This document shows, piece after piece, positions 9,601 to 19,800 of a stretch of DNA of 64,000 bases (positions are counted from its first letter, which is position 1; every line of letters begins with the position of its first letter). The translations under genes and the position numbers were made by a program. This DNA comes from CAWDVR01 sp044869805 (GTDB lineage Bacteria; Acidobacteriota; Thermoanaerobaculia; Multivoradales; SZUA-115), in contig JBIOXV010000117.1 in NCBI GenBank assembly GCA_044869805.1, forward strand, positions 39,706 to 103,705, given 5' to 3'. The notes beneath the pieces are model-generated. The model was not told the DNA's origin, did no database searches, and saw nothing but the letters and a program-made list of their open reading frames with translations.

Positions 9601-9739
9601 CGCCACGGTGCCGGACCGCGGCCGGCGCCGCGCCCTGGCCGAAGAGGGGCTGGCAGTGCTGGAGGCGCTACCGCCGAGCGATGACCGAGAAGTGCGGGAG
9701 CGGTTGAAGGCGCTGCTCGAAGCGCAGGCGGCTCGCTAG
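6617..9739 (+). CDS. fused membrane / spermidine-synthase-like protein with helical C-terminal tail
   Basis: 1040 residues. The N-terminal 430 or so residues hold about a dozen hydrophobic helices (MDLRFLFLLACFVLSGASAL; LMGATLPLLVRH), the membrane module usually fused to SpeE-like domains. A Rossmann methyltransferase-like domain at about 495-710 has LLVIGLGAGHSIEEL, HVVELEPEMI and FDAIVSQPSHPWTSG. The SpeE catalytic Asp region is replaced by SQPSHP, so real aminopropyl transfer is doubtful. A further 300 residues of alpha-helical, TPR-like sequence finish the protein. It is the last gene of the PPIase/sulfatase-fold/PPIase set. Function unknown; family members are usually annotated as fused MFS/spermidine synthase. 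Confidence 0.85.
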   Translation: MDLRFLFLLACFVLSGASALVFETVWTEELALVFGASELALVSVLAAYMTGLAAGAAAGARWARRVARPLLAYAVIELAIGLAALAVPAAIAAAGRLEVLLLATDGVYGGEGAVAASTLFQLASSFLILLLPTALMGATLPLLVRHAVRNQEAIGARVGSLYAANTLGAATGAVVTAFVLLPSLGLGRATLAGVALNGCVALLAGGLGMASPPLATERAGERDLAAADRGPWWPLAVVAVSGAVALGCEIVWMRLLTHLVGGSVYALGTMLAAFLVAIALGAAASAGLARTRERARLGLALAQLGAAALSLVAFAAADRVPDLAARLAAQGASRLAVTAVLGALLILPGALCLGASFPLAVRVLAGDARQASLASGRALAWNTLGAVAGTVATGLWLLPGLAFAGAMALAAAVSLGLAAVVAVAERPRLSPVLVAAVLGLGALAFVRPPTPWHVLRSSPLAILLAAPPAEAPRQPPGEETEPAGEEGSDAPPPDGFGEVVYYGVGRGATVLLHEDGAEWRLTGNGLPESAVQPPGGRPGRYAVARWLTLLPGAVREEVRELLVIGLGAGHSIEELPPSIEEIHVVELEPEMIAANRYLAGERRRDPLADPRLALHVGDVRSVLSLSRRRFDAIVSQPSHPWTSGSSHLFTREFFELARAHLAPGGVFVQWIGLDLVDAPLLQSLVATLAAAFPHVEVYQPHPWGAVLFAASDQPLGRDGAPFLAEASAEAWRALGVSSAEDLVLARVLDDAGARLLAAGAELNTDRRNLLQTRSPRALAKPVGRAGLDRLIAPFDSIRRLPPGADGVYVVRWLTRQRQQGRALRAAAALSDAGQRHAAFLFLDLAAGRRRPAEPAVAAEPSVELRSALLLALRPAIVEGRGPAPLLAWSEGDPAAGAVVAGWRLAQRGEEREMAGLEAPLAAVPPRHPLHQAATRLRIGWRLASGEPQAAREAVGLLDPLLAGSASAGDLLLRARLGAQAGDAATALASLDELARATVPDRGRRRALAEEGLAVLEALPPSDDREVRERLKALLEAQAAR

Positions 9740-9743
9740 CAGC

Positions 9744-9781
9744 CCTGGTGAGAGTGCAATGGGCCGCGCGGGTTCACCAGG
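9744..9781. terminator. possible bidirectional hairpin between convergent genes
   Basis: Inverted repeat CCTGGTGA (9744-9751) and TCACCAGG (9774-9781) around a 22-nt loop. It lies between the stop of the + strand gene at 9739 and the stop of the - strand gene at 9774. It has no T-run, so an intrinsic terminator is only a suggestion. Confidence 0.3.
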
Positions 9782-10256
9782 TTCGCTGGTATCGGAAGCC
9801 GCCCGTGTCGTGGCCGGCGCGGTATCCCATGGCGTCCAGGGAGCGGTCCTCCGGCGAGCGGGCGAGGAAAGCTTCGACGGCGGCCTCGACCGCGCCGCCT
9901 AGCTCGGCTCCCACGGAGCGAAACAGCCGGCCCGCGTCCTCGCCGATCCGCTCGGCGCCGTCGTGGAAGAGCGGCAGCTCGGTCAGCGCGTCGGCCGAGC
10001 CCTGTCCGAGGCCGGCCAGCCCGAGCGCGACGAGCCCTCGCCGCAGGATTTCCGGGTCGCGCTCCCGCACCGCGAGCGACGCCATGCGCTCGGCATAGGC
10101 GCGCAGCACCGGCCAGTGCTCCTCCGCGGCGAGCGCGGACACCGGCGTCGAGGCGAGCAGGTCGTCGATCTCCGCGTCGCGCGGCGCCGGGATGGGAAGA
10201 GGCAGGTAGCCGTGGTTCTGCGCCGAGCTCAGGATCTGGAGTGGTTCGGGCCTCAT
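9774..10256 (-). CDS. small protein of unknown function, last gene of the Rhs locus (candidate immunity partner)
   Basis: 160 residues, soluble, acidic, mostly helical; no signal peptide. Its ATG overlaps the stop of the DUF416 gene (ATGA, 4 nt), so the two are translationally coupled. Near the N-terminus it has a pattern of helices (DAEIDDLLAS, VLRAYAERMASLAVRERDPE), and it ends AMGYRAGHDTGGFRYQRTW. I do not recognise a named family. Position directly downstream of an Rhs gene with a C-terminal toxin-like domain is where immunity genes normally sit, so an immunity or accessory role is inferred from place only. The reading frame is supported by codon use and by the overlap. Confidence 0.75.
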   Translation of the reverse strand: MRPEPLQILSSAQNHGYLPLPIPAPRDAEIDDLLASTPVSALAAEEHWPVLRAYAERMASLAVRERDPEILRRGLVALGLAGLGQGSADALTELPLFHDGAERIGEDAGRLFRSVGAELGGAVEAAVEAFLARSPEDRSLDAMGYRAGHDTGGFRYQRTW

Positions 10257-10855
10257 GCCAAACCGAGATTGCTGACCGGCCGGTTCCGGTAGTCGCGCTC
10301 GAAGCCCGCCACTCCGTCGCTGCCCGCCGCCAGATTCGCCGCCGCGGCGAGCGCCTGCTGCTGGCTGGCCAGCTCCTTTTGCATCAGGGGATGGGCCAGG
10401 ATCTTCGCTTCGAGGTCCGGATCGCCGGGCTCGAGCTGCTCGATCTCCTGCACGTACATGTCGACCGTGTCCCCGGCGAGAGAGGCGATGGTCACGGCGT
10501 GGCTCGCATCGTCGTCGGCGAGCAGGTCGAGCACCAGACCCGCGGTGGCGGCGGCGTCGAGAGCCGGAGACACATAGAGCGAGTCGAAGTCCTCGGTATC
10601 GGGCTCGGCAGCGACGACCTCGTCCTTGAGCTCCTCCACGACCTGGTCGTCGACCACCCGGCCTCTCAAGGCCTCCCAGCCCTGGTCGAGCGCCTTGCGC
10701 AGCGCCTGCGGATCTCCCCAGGAGTGCTCGCGGCGGAAGGCGAGGTAGTTGGGGTAGAGGCGCTCCGCGATGGACAGGGCAAAGGCCAGCCGGCCGGCGC
10801 GATCGAGGCGCGCGAGCTGTCTGGACAGTGCGCGCTCGTCGAATGCACCCGCCAT
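10253..10855 (-). CDS. DUF416 (YjaG-like) protein, candidate immunity protein
   Basis: 200 residues, cytoplasmic by sequence. It matches my knowledge of E. coli YjaG (DUF416): an N-terminal helix with RLAFALSIAERLYPNYLAF, then TEDFDSLYVSPALDAA, and a late helix with HPLMQKELASQQ. The molecular role of DUF416 is not established. The start lies 10 bp after the stop of the giant Rhs gene, whose C-terminus carries an HAE/CxxC deaminase-like domain, and the following 160-residue gene overlaps it. That arrangement is typical of toxin followed by immunity gene(s), so an antitoxin role is a reasonable inference, not shown. Sure of the family, unsure of the role. Confidence 0.85.
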   Translation of the reverse strand: MAGAFDERALSRQLARLDRAGRLAFALSIAERLYPNYLAFRREHSWGDPQALRKALDQGWEALRGRVVDDQVVEELKDEVVAAEPDTEDFDSLYVSPALDAAATAGLVLDLLADDDASHAVTIASLAGDTVDMYVQEIEQLEPGDPDLEAKILAHPLMQKELASQQQALAAAANLAAGSDGVAGFERDYRNRPVSNLGLA

Positions 10856-10865
10856 GGCCGGCTCT

Positions 10866-13800
10866 CTAGGGCTTCTTCTTGGGCGGCGGCTTGAGTGGGC
10901 TCAGCGGTGCTACGCCTTCAGCCCCCAGGGCCTTCTGACATCCCTGGCAGATCGGCCGGCTGGCGGCCGTGCCGGTCGGCGTCAAGCCCTTCGAGCGAGC
11001 GAAGTTTATCCCGGTCACTTCGGCGTGGCCAGGCCCGACGCCTTCCACCTCTCCAGGCCCGAGGAGCTTGCGCTGTGCCGGTCGCAGCCGACGCTCGCTC
11101 GAGCTGATGACCCGAGTGCCGCCCTGAGTCTCGGTGACCGCGATGGTGGTCCGCCTCTGGGTCGCCTTCGGTACCGCTTCGAGAATCTCCCTGGCCCGGT
11201 CGGCTGCGGACTTGGGGAAGAGATAGTCGCCCGACCGCTTGTAGCCAGCGGCCAGGAACTGGTCGACCTCGCGACCGAAGACTGTCGACCGGTTGGCGAC
11301 GGCGTCGAAGAGATTGGCCTTCGAGGTCGGCGACGCGAGGTAGACGGTGGCCTGGTCGTCGATCACCTGCTTCACCCAGGCGTCGTTCTTGGCCAGCGTC
11401 CAGTCCGGGAGGTCGAGCACCTTGTGGCCGGGCCACTCCTTGGCCACGGCGGTGTCGACCTGGCGGCCGATCACCACCACGTCGTCGGCCGCGGACTTGG
11501 CGGCGGAGCGCACCGCGCCGCCGGCGCTACCCGCGGTCGTCGCGGTGGTAGCCGAGGCGGCCGGGGCCTCGGCGCGGGTGACCGCCTTGGCGACCTCCGC
11601 CTCGGCCTGGGTCGAGACAGCGGGCAGGCTGCGGGTTCCCTGGGTCGTGGAGGCGAGCGCGCCGCCGCTCGGCGCCTCGCCGGTCACCACGGTCTTCGCC
11701 TTGGTGACCACCGACTCGGCGATCTCGGAGACGCTCCTCTGGCCGAGGCCGCTCTCGTTGAGCTTCTCGACGCCGCGGAAGGCGAGGCCGGCGGCGGCGC
11801 CGAACCCGGCGGCCTTGAAGTAGTCGCCGGCGCTGCTCAACTGGCCGTCGACCAGGTCGCCCCCGGCCTGGCTGCCGACCCCGGAGACGGCGCCGGCGAA
11901 CACCGCGGTGCCCGTGGCGCCCAGCCCGACGCCGCGGGCGACCACCGCACCGGCGCCGCCAGTGGCCACACCGGCAGCGATCACCACCGCGCTGCGGCCC
12001 GCCGCCTTGAGCGACTGCGTGGCGTACTCCCCGCCCGTGATCTTGCCGGAGTCGTAGGCGTCGCGCGCCGCGTCGTGGCGGCTGATGAAGCCGACCGTCA
12101 GAACGTCCGCGAACTTGTAGCCAACGTCGAGGGCGAAGAGGCCGGCGAACTTGAAGTACTGCTCCTTGGAGAGCGCGTCGACCACGCTCTCCTCGAGCAG
12201 GGTGGTCACCGACTGGAAGCCGTCAGGATCGACGAAGACCGTCGGGTTGGCGTGCGCGTAGAGGTAGCGGTGCAGGCTGGGCGGGTTGCTCGGGTCGCCC
12301 TCGGCCGCGTCCTGGGTGAGGAAGCGCCCGAGCTCCGGGTCGTAGAAGCGGGCCTTGAAGTAGTAGAGGCCGCTCTCGTCGTCGCGCTCGTGGCCGGTGA
12401 AGCCGAAGGGGTTGAAGGAGGAGCCGGCGGTCGAGCGCGGGTTGCCCCAGGCGTCGTACTGGTAGCGGGCCGCGACCGTGCCGTCCGGCCGCGTCAGGTC
12501 GGCGATGCTGCCCAGGCCGTCGAAGAGGTAGAACTGGCGGCCCTCCGTGGCATGGATCATCGACAGCAGCCGGTCCGGGCCGTACTCGTAGCGGGCGACG
12601 GTGTTGCCGGCGTCGTCGGTCTGCAGCAGCACGCTCTGGTCGTCGTAGACGTATCGCAGCACCTCGCCGCTGCCCGCCTTGCGCACGCGCAAGCCCTGGT
12701 GATCGTAGAGGTAGCGGCCGACGAGCGTGCTGTCGCGCTGCACTTCGACGAGCTGGTTCTCGGCGTCGTAGAGGAAGTCGGTGGTGACGCCGGACTGCGT
12801 GCGGCTGGTCTGGTTGCCGTTGGCGTCGTAGCCGTAGGTCACGCTGCGGCTGCCGTCCACCAGATCGTCGACCCGCGTCACGCGGTTGCGGTCGTCGTAG
12901 GTGGAGCTCTTGCTGGCGAGGAGCGTATTCGCCAGGTCGCGCTCCACCTCGGTCAGGCGGTTGCCGACGGCGTCCAGGGTGTAGCGGACGGTCTTGTCGG
13001 GATAGTCCACGCCGGTCAACTGGTCGGCGGTGTCGAACTGGTAGGTGGTGGTTTCGGCCGCGCCGCCGTTGACCTCGATCTGCTGCGTGCGGTTGGCGTT
13101 GCGGTCGTAGGTGTAGGCGTAGCTCGAGACGATCGCCGAGGTCTGCCGGTTCTCGACCAGGGTCAGGCGGTTAGCGGCATCGTAGGTGTACTTGGCGTCG
13201 GCGCCATTGGGGTACACCACGCGCTTCGACAGGCTGTTCTTGAAGTACTCGTACTGGGTGACGCCGGACAGCGGCACGGTGACCGATACCAGGCGGTTCA
13301 GGGCGTCGTAAGCGTAGGTGGTGAGGCGGCCGTCCGGGTCGCGGAGCTGGGTGCGGTTGCCGTTGGCGTCGTAACTGTAGGCCAGCACCTCACCCTGCGG
13401 ATCGGTGGCCGACACGTTGCGGTCGAAGTCGTCGTAGGCGTAGGTCGTGGTGCGCGTGCCGGTGCCGCCGCCGTAGGTCTCCACCACCGACAGCAGGTTG
13501 CCGTTGGCGTCGAAGGTCGTGGCGCTCGACACCAGGTCGTCACCGGTCGAGGGTGTCGGCGGCGTCAAGGTCGCCAGCACCTGGCGGTCGAGCGCGTCGT
13601 AGGTGAAGGTCCCGTCCTGGCCCTTGGCGTCGTGCGTCGCGATGACGTTGCCGTTGCCGTCCAGGGTGCTCTCGTCACGGGCTCCGTCGTGGTACTGGAC
13701 GGCGGTCTGGCGGTCGAGGTCGTCGTACTCGAAGAGCGTCACCTTGGAGCGGGCGTCGGTCATCGAGGTGCGGTTGCCGTTGTCGTCGTAGCCGTACTCG

Positions 13801-16800
13801 GTCGCGCGAGTCAGCGGGTCGGTGACCCGGATCAGCCGGTTGGCGTCGTCGTAGTCCCGGTTCCAGATGCCGCCCTCGGGGCGCTGCATCGTGAGCTCGT
13901 TGCCGTTGCCGTCGTAGGTATAGGCGGCGGTGTTGCCGGCGCCGTCGCTGTCGGTCAGCACCCGCCGCCGGAGGTCGTAGGTGCGGCGCCCGCTGTGATT
14001 CTCGGGGTCGCGGCTCTCCACCACGTCGCCCATCGCGTCGATGGCGTAGCGGGTGATCGCCGCCAGCGGCCGGTTCTCGGCCACCCGCAGGTTGCGCTCG
14101 TCGTACTCGTAGCCGGTGATGTTGCCGTTGGCGTCGGTGTCGAAGCGTACGTTGCCGTTCTTGTCGTACTGCAGGGTGCGCAGCGTCACCCCGGCACGCG
14201 AGGTGGTGAGCGGGCGGTTCTCGGCGTCGTGGGTGTAGGCGGTGACGATGCCGCGGCGGTCGGTTTCGGTGAGCTGGTTGCCCACCGCGTCGTAGGTGAA
14301 GGAGCGCGAGGTCCCCACCGACGGCGGGTCGACGATGCGCGTCGCGCGGCCCAGCTCGTCGCGCTCGACGGTGGTGACGTTGCCGCGGCGATCGCGCTCG
14401 GCGACCACGCGGCCGGCGAGGTCATAGGTGGTCTGGGTCGAGGTGCCCACCGACGGCGGGTCGACGACCTCGATCAGCCGGCTCGCTGCGTCGTAGACGA
14501 ACCTGGTGGTGTTGTCGTTGGGGTCGGTCTCGGTCAGCCGGTTGCCGGCCGCGTCGTAGGTGTAGGTACGGGTGCGGCTCTCCGGCAGCTCCTCGCGCAG
14601 CAGCCGGTTCAAGGCGTCATAGGTACGGGTGTTGACGTTGCCGTTGGCGTCGGTCTCCTCGAGCAGATTGCCGTTGGCGTCGTAGACGCCGGTGAACAGG
14701 CTGCCCAGGTTGTCGCTCTTGGCGACCAGGCGATCCAGCGCGTCGAAGGTCTGCTCGACCAGGTTGCCGTTGGGGTGCCGGATCTCGACCAGGTTGCCGA
14801 CCTTGTCGTAGGCCATGGTGGTGGCCACCAGGCCCACCGGGTTCAGCCCCAGCGCGACCTGGCGCTCGGTGCGGGTGCGGCGATTTCGCTCGTCGTACTG
14901 GTGCTCGACCTCGTTGAGCCGCGCGTCGATCTCGCGGCTCAGGTTGCCGGCAGCGTCGTACTCGAAGAGCGTCGCGTTGCCCAGCGCATCGACCCGGCGG
15001 GTGAGGCGGTTCAGGGCGTCGTACTCCATGCGCCGCACCCGGCCCAGGGGGTCGGTCTCGGTCAGACGGTTGCCGTTGCCGTCGTAGGTGAAGCTCAGCA
15101 AGCCGTTCTTCGGGTCGCGGGTCGACAGCAGGTGGTTCAGTCTGTCGTAGGTGTGGACGGTCTGGCGGCTCAGGGGATCGACGTAGAGGACTACGTTGCC
15201 TTCGCCGTCGAAGCGCTTGGACTCGACCACGGGGCCGGCCGCCGAGCTGCGCCTGACCTGCACCTGGCGGTTGAGGGCGTCGAAGGAGCTCTCGGTAACC
15301 TGCGGCGCGGCGAGCCCAGGCCCTTCGAGGGTCTCGCGGATGGCGTTGCCGTTGTCGTCGTAGGCAAAGCTCGTCACCCGGCCCAGCGGCTCGGTGCGGG
15401 TTACCAGGCGACCGGCATCGTCGTAGGCGAAGGTGGTGTCCTGGCGCGCCGTGCCGTTGCCGAAAGAGTTGCTCTCCAGGGTCTTCGAGCCCTCGGCGTC
15501 GTACTCGAAGACCTTGCGGTGGCCCAGCGGGTCGACCATCTCCACCAGCCGCCCCTCGAGGTCGAAGCGCGCCACGGTGGTGCGGCTCTCGGCGTCGGTG
15601 AAGGTGCGGGTGAGGGCGCTGTCGTCGTAGACCGTGGTCTCGAAGGCGGCTCCCGGGAGGTCGGTGCGCACCAGGCGGTCGAGGGTGTCGTACTGGTACC
15701 TGGTGGTGCGGCCGAGCGGGTCCTTGCTCGACAGCAGACGGCTGCGCACGTCCCAGGTCGAGGAGGTGGACCCACCCAGCGGATTGGTGGACGAGGCTAG
15801 GTTGCCGTAGCTGTCGTAGCTGAAGCTCGAGGTCTTGCCGTTGGCGTCGACGTGGGTGCGGCGGTCGCCGTTGCCGGCGTAAGTGTAGGCCTCCGTGAAA
15901 CCGGCCCCCACCACCGTCTTGCGGGTGAGGTTGCCGCGGCCGTCGTAAGTGAGGTCGGTACGCACCCCGTTGCGGTTGGTGGTCGAGGCGGCGCGGTTCT
16001 TGATCCGCAGGTCGCCGAAGCCGCCGGCGACGTAGGTGTGGACGCTCGAGTAGTTGTGCCCGGCGCCGTCGAAGTCGGTGACGGTGACGCTCTCCGACAG
16101 CAGGTTGGCGTCGGCGTCGTAGGTGAAGGTGCTGCGGGTGCCGTTGCCATCGGTGCGCGACAGCATCACGATGTCGTCGGCCGCCCACTCCATCTCCTCG
16201 CGGTTGCCCTCCGGGTCGACGATGGAAAGCGGGCTGCCGTAGCCGTTCAAGGTGTAGACGGTGTCCTCGCCGCGCCGGTCCTTGACCGTCACCTCGAAGG
16301 TCGGCGGCGCGCGGCTGCCCAAGGCCGCGGTGTCGTAGGTGAAGGTGGTAGTGCCGCCCTCGGGCTCCTCGAGCTCGGTGACCACCTGGGTCGGCACCTG
16401 GATCGAGCCCTGCACCCCGATCGGGATCTTCTGGTAGGTGAGCCCGGTGGTCGCTCCGGAGAGCTCGTCTCGGATCGAGATCAGGTTGTTGCGGCTCTCG
16501 AAGGGCTCGGCCTGCGTGTCCGGGTAGCCGTAGGTCTCGACCTTGGCACCGGACTCCCGCGACGCCCCGACCAGGTTGCCGTTGGCGTCGTAGGAGAAAT
16601 TCATCAGCAGCCCGCCCGGGCCCTCGATCTGGGTCACCACCTCGACCGTGGCCAGGGTGAAGGTCCGCCGCTCGTAGGTGAAGCGCAGGGAGCGGCCCGC
16701 CGCATCGGTCACCGTCACCAGCTTGGGCTTGAAACCCGTGCGGTCGTAGGTGAGCGTGGTCTTGTTGCCGTTGGGATCGGCGATCAGCTCGAGCGGGAAC

Positions 16801-19800
16801 TCGGTGCTGCCCGCGAAGCCGAAGTGGTAGCGGGTGCCGTCCTTGGCGAAGAAGTCGAAGCTGTTGTCTCCGGGGTTCGCGACCAGGCTGCCGTGGTAGC
16901 CCTTGAGCGGCCTCAAACCGCCGTTGCCGTCGTCGACGAAGCGGCCACCGCCGCCCTCGGCGCCGGCGACGATGATCTCGCCGCAGGGGGTGACGATCGC
17001 CTTGGAGTCGTAGCTGTGGCTCCAGCCCACGCCCATCACGCCGGGCTCCTTGGGAGCGTTGCTGGCGTAGGCGCGGGTGAAGTCGAGTGGCCGGCCGCGG
17101 CCGGGAACGAGCAGGTCGCGGCGCACGACCGAGAGGTGGCCGTCGAAGAGGTCGACGCCCTTCGCCATGGCGTGCCCGACGGGCAGCGAGTCGTGGGTGC
17201 GGAACTGGGAGGTCGCCTTTCCGGGGCCGTCGTAGGGGGCCACGTCCTCGTGCCCGTCGATGGCCGAGGTGCCGCGCAGCTCGAAGACGTAGTCCCCGGG
17301 CAGCAGGTCGGAGGGGGTGATGGTGAGGCTGTGGTCGCCGGCCGGATAGAGGTCGGCGTCGATCAGCTTGGTCTCCGAGCCCAGGTTGAGGCCGCCGTCG
17401 AGGTTGGTGCTCTCGATCTTCTTGAAGGCGAGGGTGACCGTCGCCTCCTGGGTGGTCGAGAAGGTGAACTCGCTGCCGAAGGCGCAGACGCGCTGGTTCA
17501 GCAGGTCGACGTCCTGCGACAGGCTGACGTAGGGCGAGACCTTGGTGAAGATGCGCTGGAAGAGCGGCAGCTCGAATCTCTCGCCCCTGACCTCGACCCG
17601 CGAGCCGCGGCTGGCGATGAGCTCCGCCTCGTAGGTCTTCTCGACGTCGAATTGCAGGCCGCGCTGGATCGACACCTCGCCGATGCCGGTGCGCGTCGAG
17701 CCCACGGCGCGGCCGATCAGGGTGTCGTCCTCGTAGACGTTCACCTCCAGGCTGAGCGCGCTGTAGCCCGGCGGCTGCAGGTCGTAGCTGATCTTGACCG
17801 GCAGCGCCGTGCTCCCCAGCTCGGTGAGCAGGATGGGGTCGGGGTCCACCGACACGATCTTTGGGTCCAGGCCGTACACCGAGGCCAAGCCGCCGTTGAT
17901 GCTCGCCTGGCCCTGGCGTATGAACTCCGCGCAGGACTCGGGATCGACCGCCGGCTCCTCGGTGGCGATGTTGCTGGCCTGGAAGTCGACGGTGTTCTCG
18001 GCCGGGGTCAAGCCGGTGGTGACGAGGACCTCGTAGTGGTTGCCGGTGAAGGAGGCGCCCGAGGCCGAGCCGCCGTTCGACACCTGGTAGTTCACCTGGC
18101 CGGTGGTCGAGCGCCAGCTCCGTCCGGGCAGGAAGCGGATGAAGCAGTCGCCGTTGCCGGCGACCGCGACCTCGTACTCCGGCCACTCGTAGAGCAGCCG
18201 CAGCGGGATCGGCTGCTGCCAGGTCTCCCCGGCCTTGGCCGCCTGGATGTTGTTGCCCACCTCGTCGACGAGCACCGAGGTGCTGGTGGAGACCAGCGGC
18301 GCGGCGTTGCAGGAGCGCCCCTCGGTGTAGGTGAAGCTCAGGGGGGGCAGGCTCGGCGCCGTCATGTTGACGGTATAGGTCGCGCCGCTGCTGTTGCCGA
18401 GGATGACGCCGGCCGAGGCACCGCGCAGCGAGGTCAGCTTGTTGAAGCTCGGGCTGCCGCACTCGCCGAGGATCGGCACCCGGACGGGGCAGTTGGCGAA
18501 GTCGAACACCACCGCGTTCTGGACGCTGGCGGGAGGCGGGCTGCAATTGATCTGCGGTGCGCCGACCGCAAAGGAGACGTCGACGTTCGACACCGGGTTG
18601 GCGTACTGGTCCTTGGCCAGCACGATGATGGTGTCCGACCAGCGGCCGGCGATGCCGAAGCCGCTGCCGCCCAGGGTCGCCACGAGCTGGGTCGGCGGGC
18701 CCGGGTAGGCGAGGGCCGAGAACGGCGCCTCGAGGACGATGTAGCCCCCCTGGGCGACGGCCAGCACCTCGACCGACTCGGCCAGCGCCTGGGTGTAGTA
18801 GGTGTCGCTCGGGTTGCGCACCGCGTAGACCGGCGAGACGCTGGTGTCGGTGCCGGCCTTGAGCGTCACCTGCGCGATGCCCAGCTCGCTGGTTTCGACG
18901 ATGTGCTGCACCGCCTCGACGCCTTCCGCGTTGACCAGCATGCCACCGCCCTCGGTGGCCTCGAAGATGATTTGCGCGCCGAGCACCGGGCGGCCGTGCT
19001 CGTCGCGGGCGAGGATCGCCAGCGCCATCTCGTAGGGCTGGCCGACCTCTCCCTCCTGGCCGTCGCCGGCCGGGATCTTGCGGATCTCGGCCACCGCCAG
19101 CGGGTTGGTGTTGGGCTCGGCCGAGTAGGGCGCGGCGAGCGCCTGCGCCAGGAAGTCGAGGATCCAGTTCGCCGGCGGCTCACTCGACGAGCCGCCGGCG
19201 AGCGAGCCGGCGATGAAGTAGCCGGCGCCGCCGGTCGCGGGCTCCTCCACCCGCCACACCGAGCCGCTCCAGGCGTTGCGCGTCACCGGGCCGCGCGGCA
19301 CGTCGACGGTCAGGCCCTGGCGCACCCAGTTGTCGATCTCCGCCTTGACCGCCGGCGGGTGGGCGAGGCCCGGCAGCTCGCCGCCGATGTTGGCGGTGGT
19401 GAGGTGCACGACCTCGATGCCGCCCTCGCGGGCCAGCGCCAGCCCCTTGTCGGCGGAGATACCGTCGACCTGGAACTGGCGCGAGAAGACGAGCTGCTCC
19501 AGGGCCGAGCCCTCGAGGGCGGCGAGGCGCATCCAGTCGCGGGCCGCGGCCGCGTCGGCGCGCCGCGCCACCGGCTCGGCGGAGCGCAGTGCCGCGTCCA
19601 GGGTGACGCCTTGCCAGCGGAAGGAGTACGGCAGGCCGAGCAGGATCTCGACGCTGACCGCGTTCGACGCCGCCACCACCGAGGGCAGCGGCCGGGTGTA
19701 GGCCACGTCGAGCAGGCCGGAGAGCTCGGCCTCGCCGCGGTCCCAGTCGGCGGCGTAGCCGTGCGCGAGCTGCGACAGCAGCCGCGCCGCCAGCCGCTCG

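Noticed and set aside
6617..9739. True spermidine synthase (speE)
   Set aside because: The catalytic Asp region is SQPSHP and the protein has a large membrane module and an extra helical tail, so polyamine synthesis is not supported.
12450..17050. Regular short repeats suggestive of a CRISPR array
   Set aside because: The units are in frame, degenerate and encode YD repeats; there are no unique spacers of constant length.
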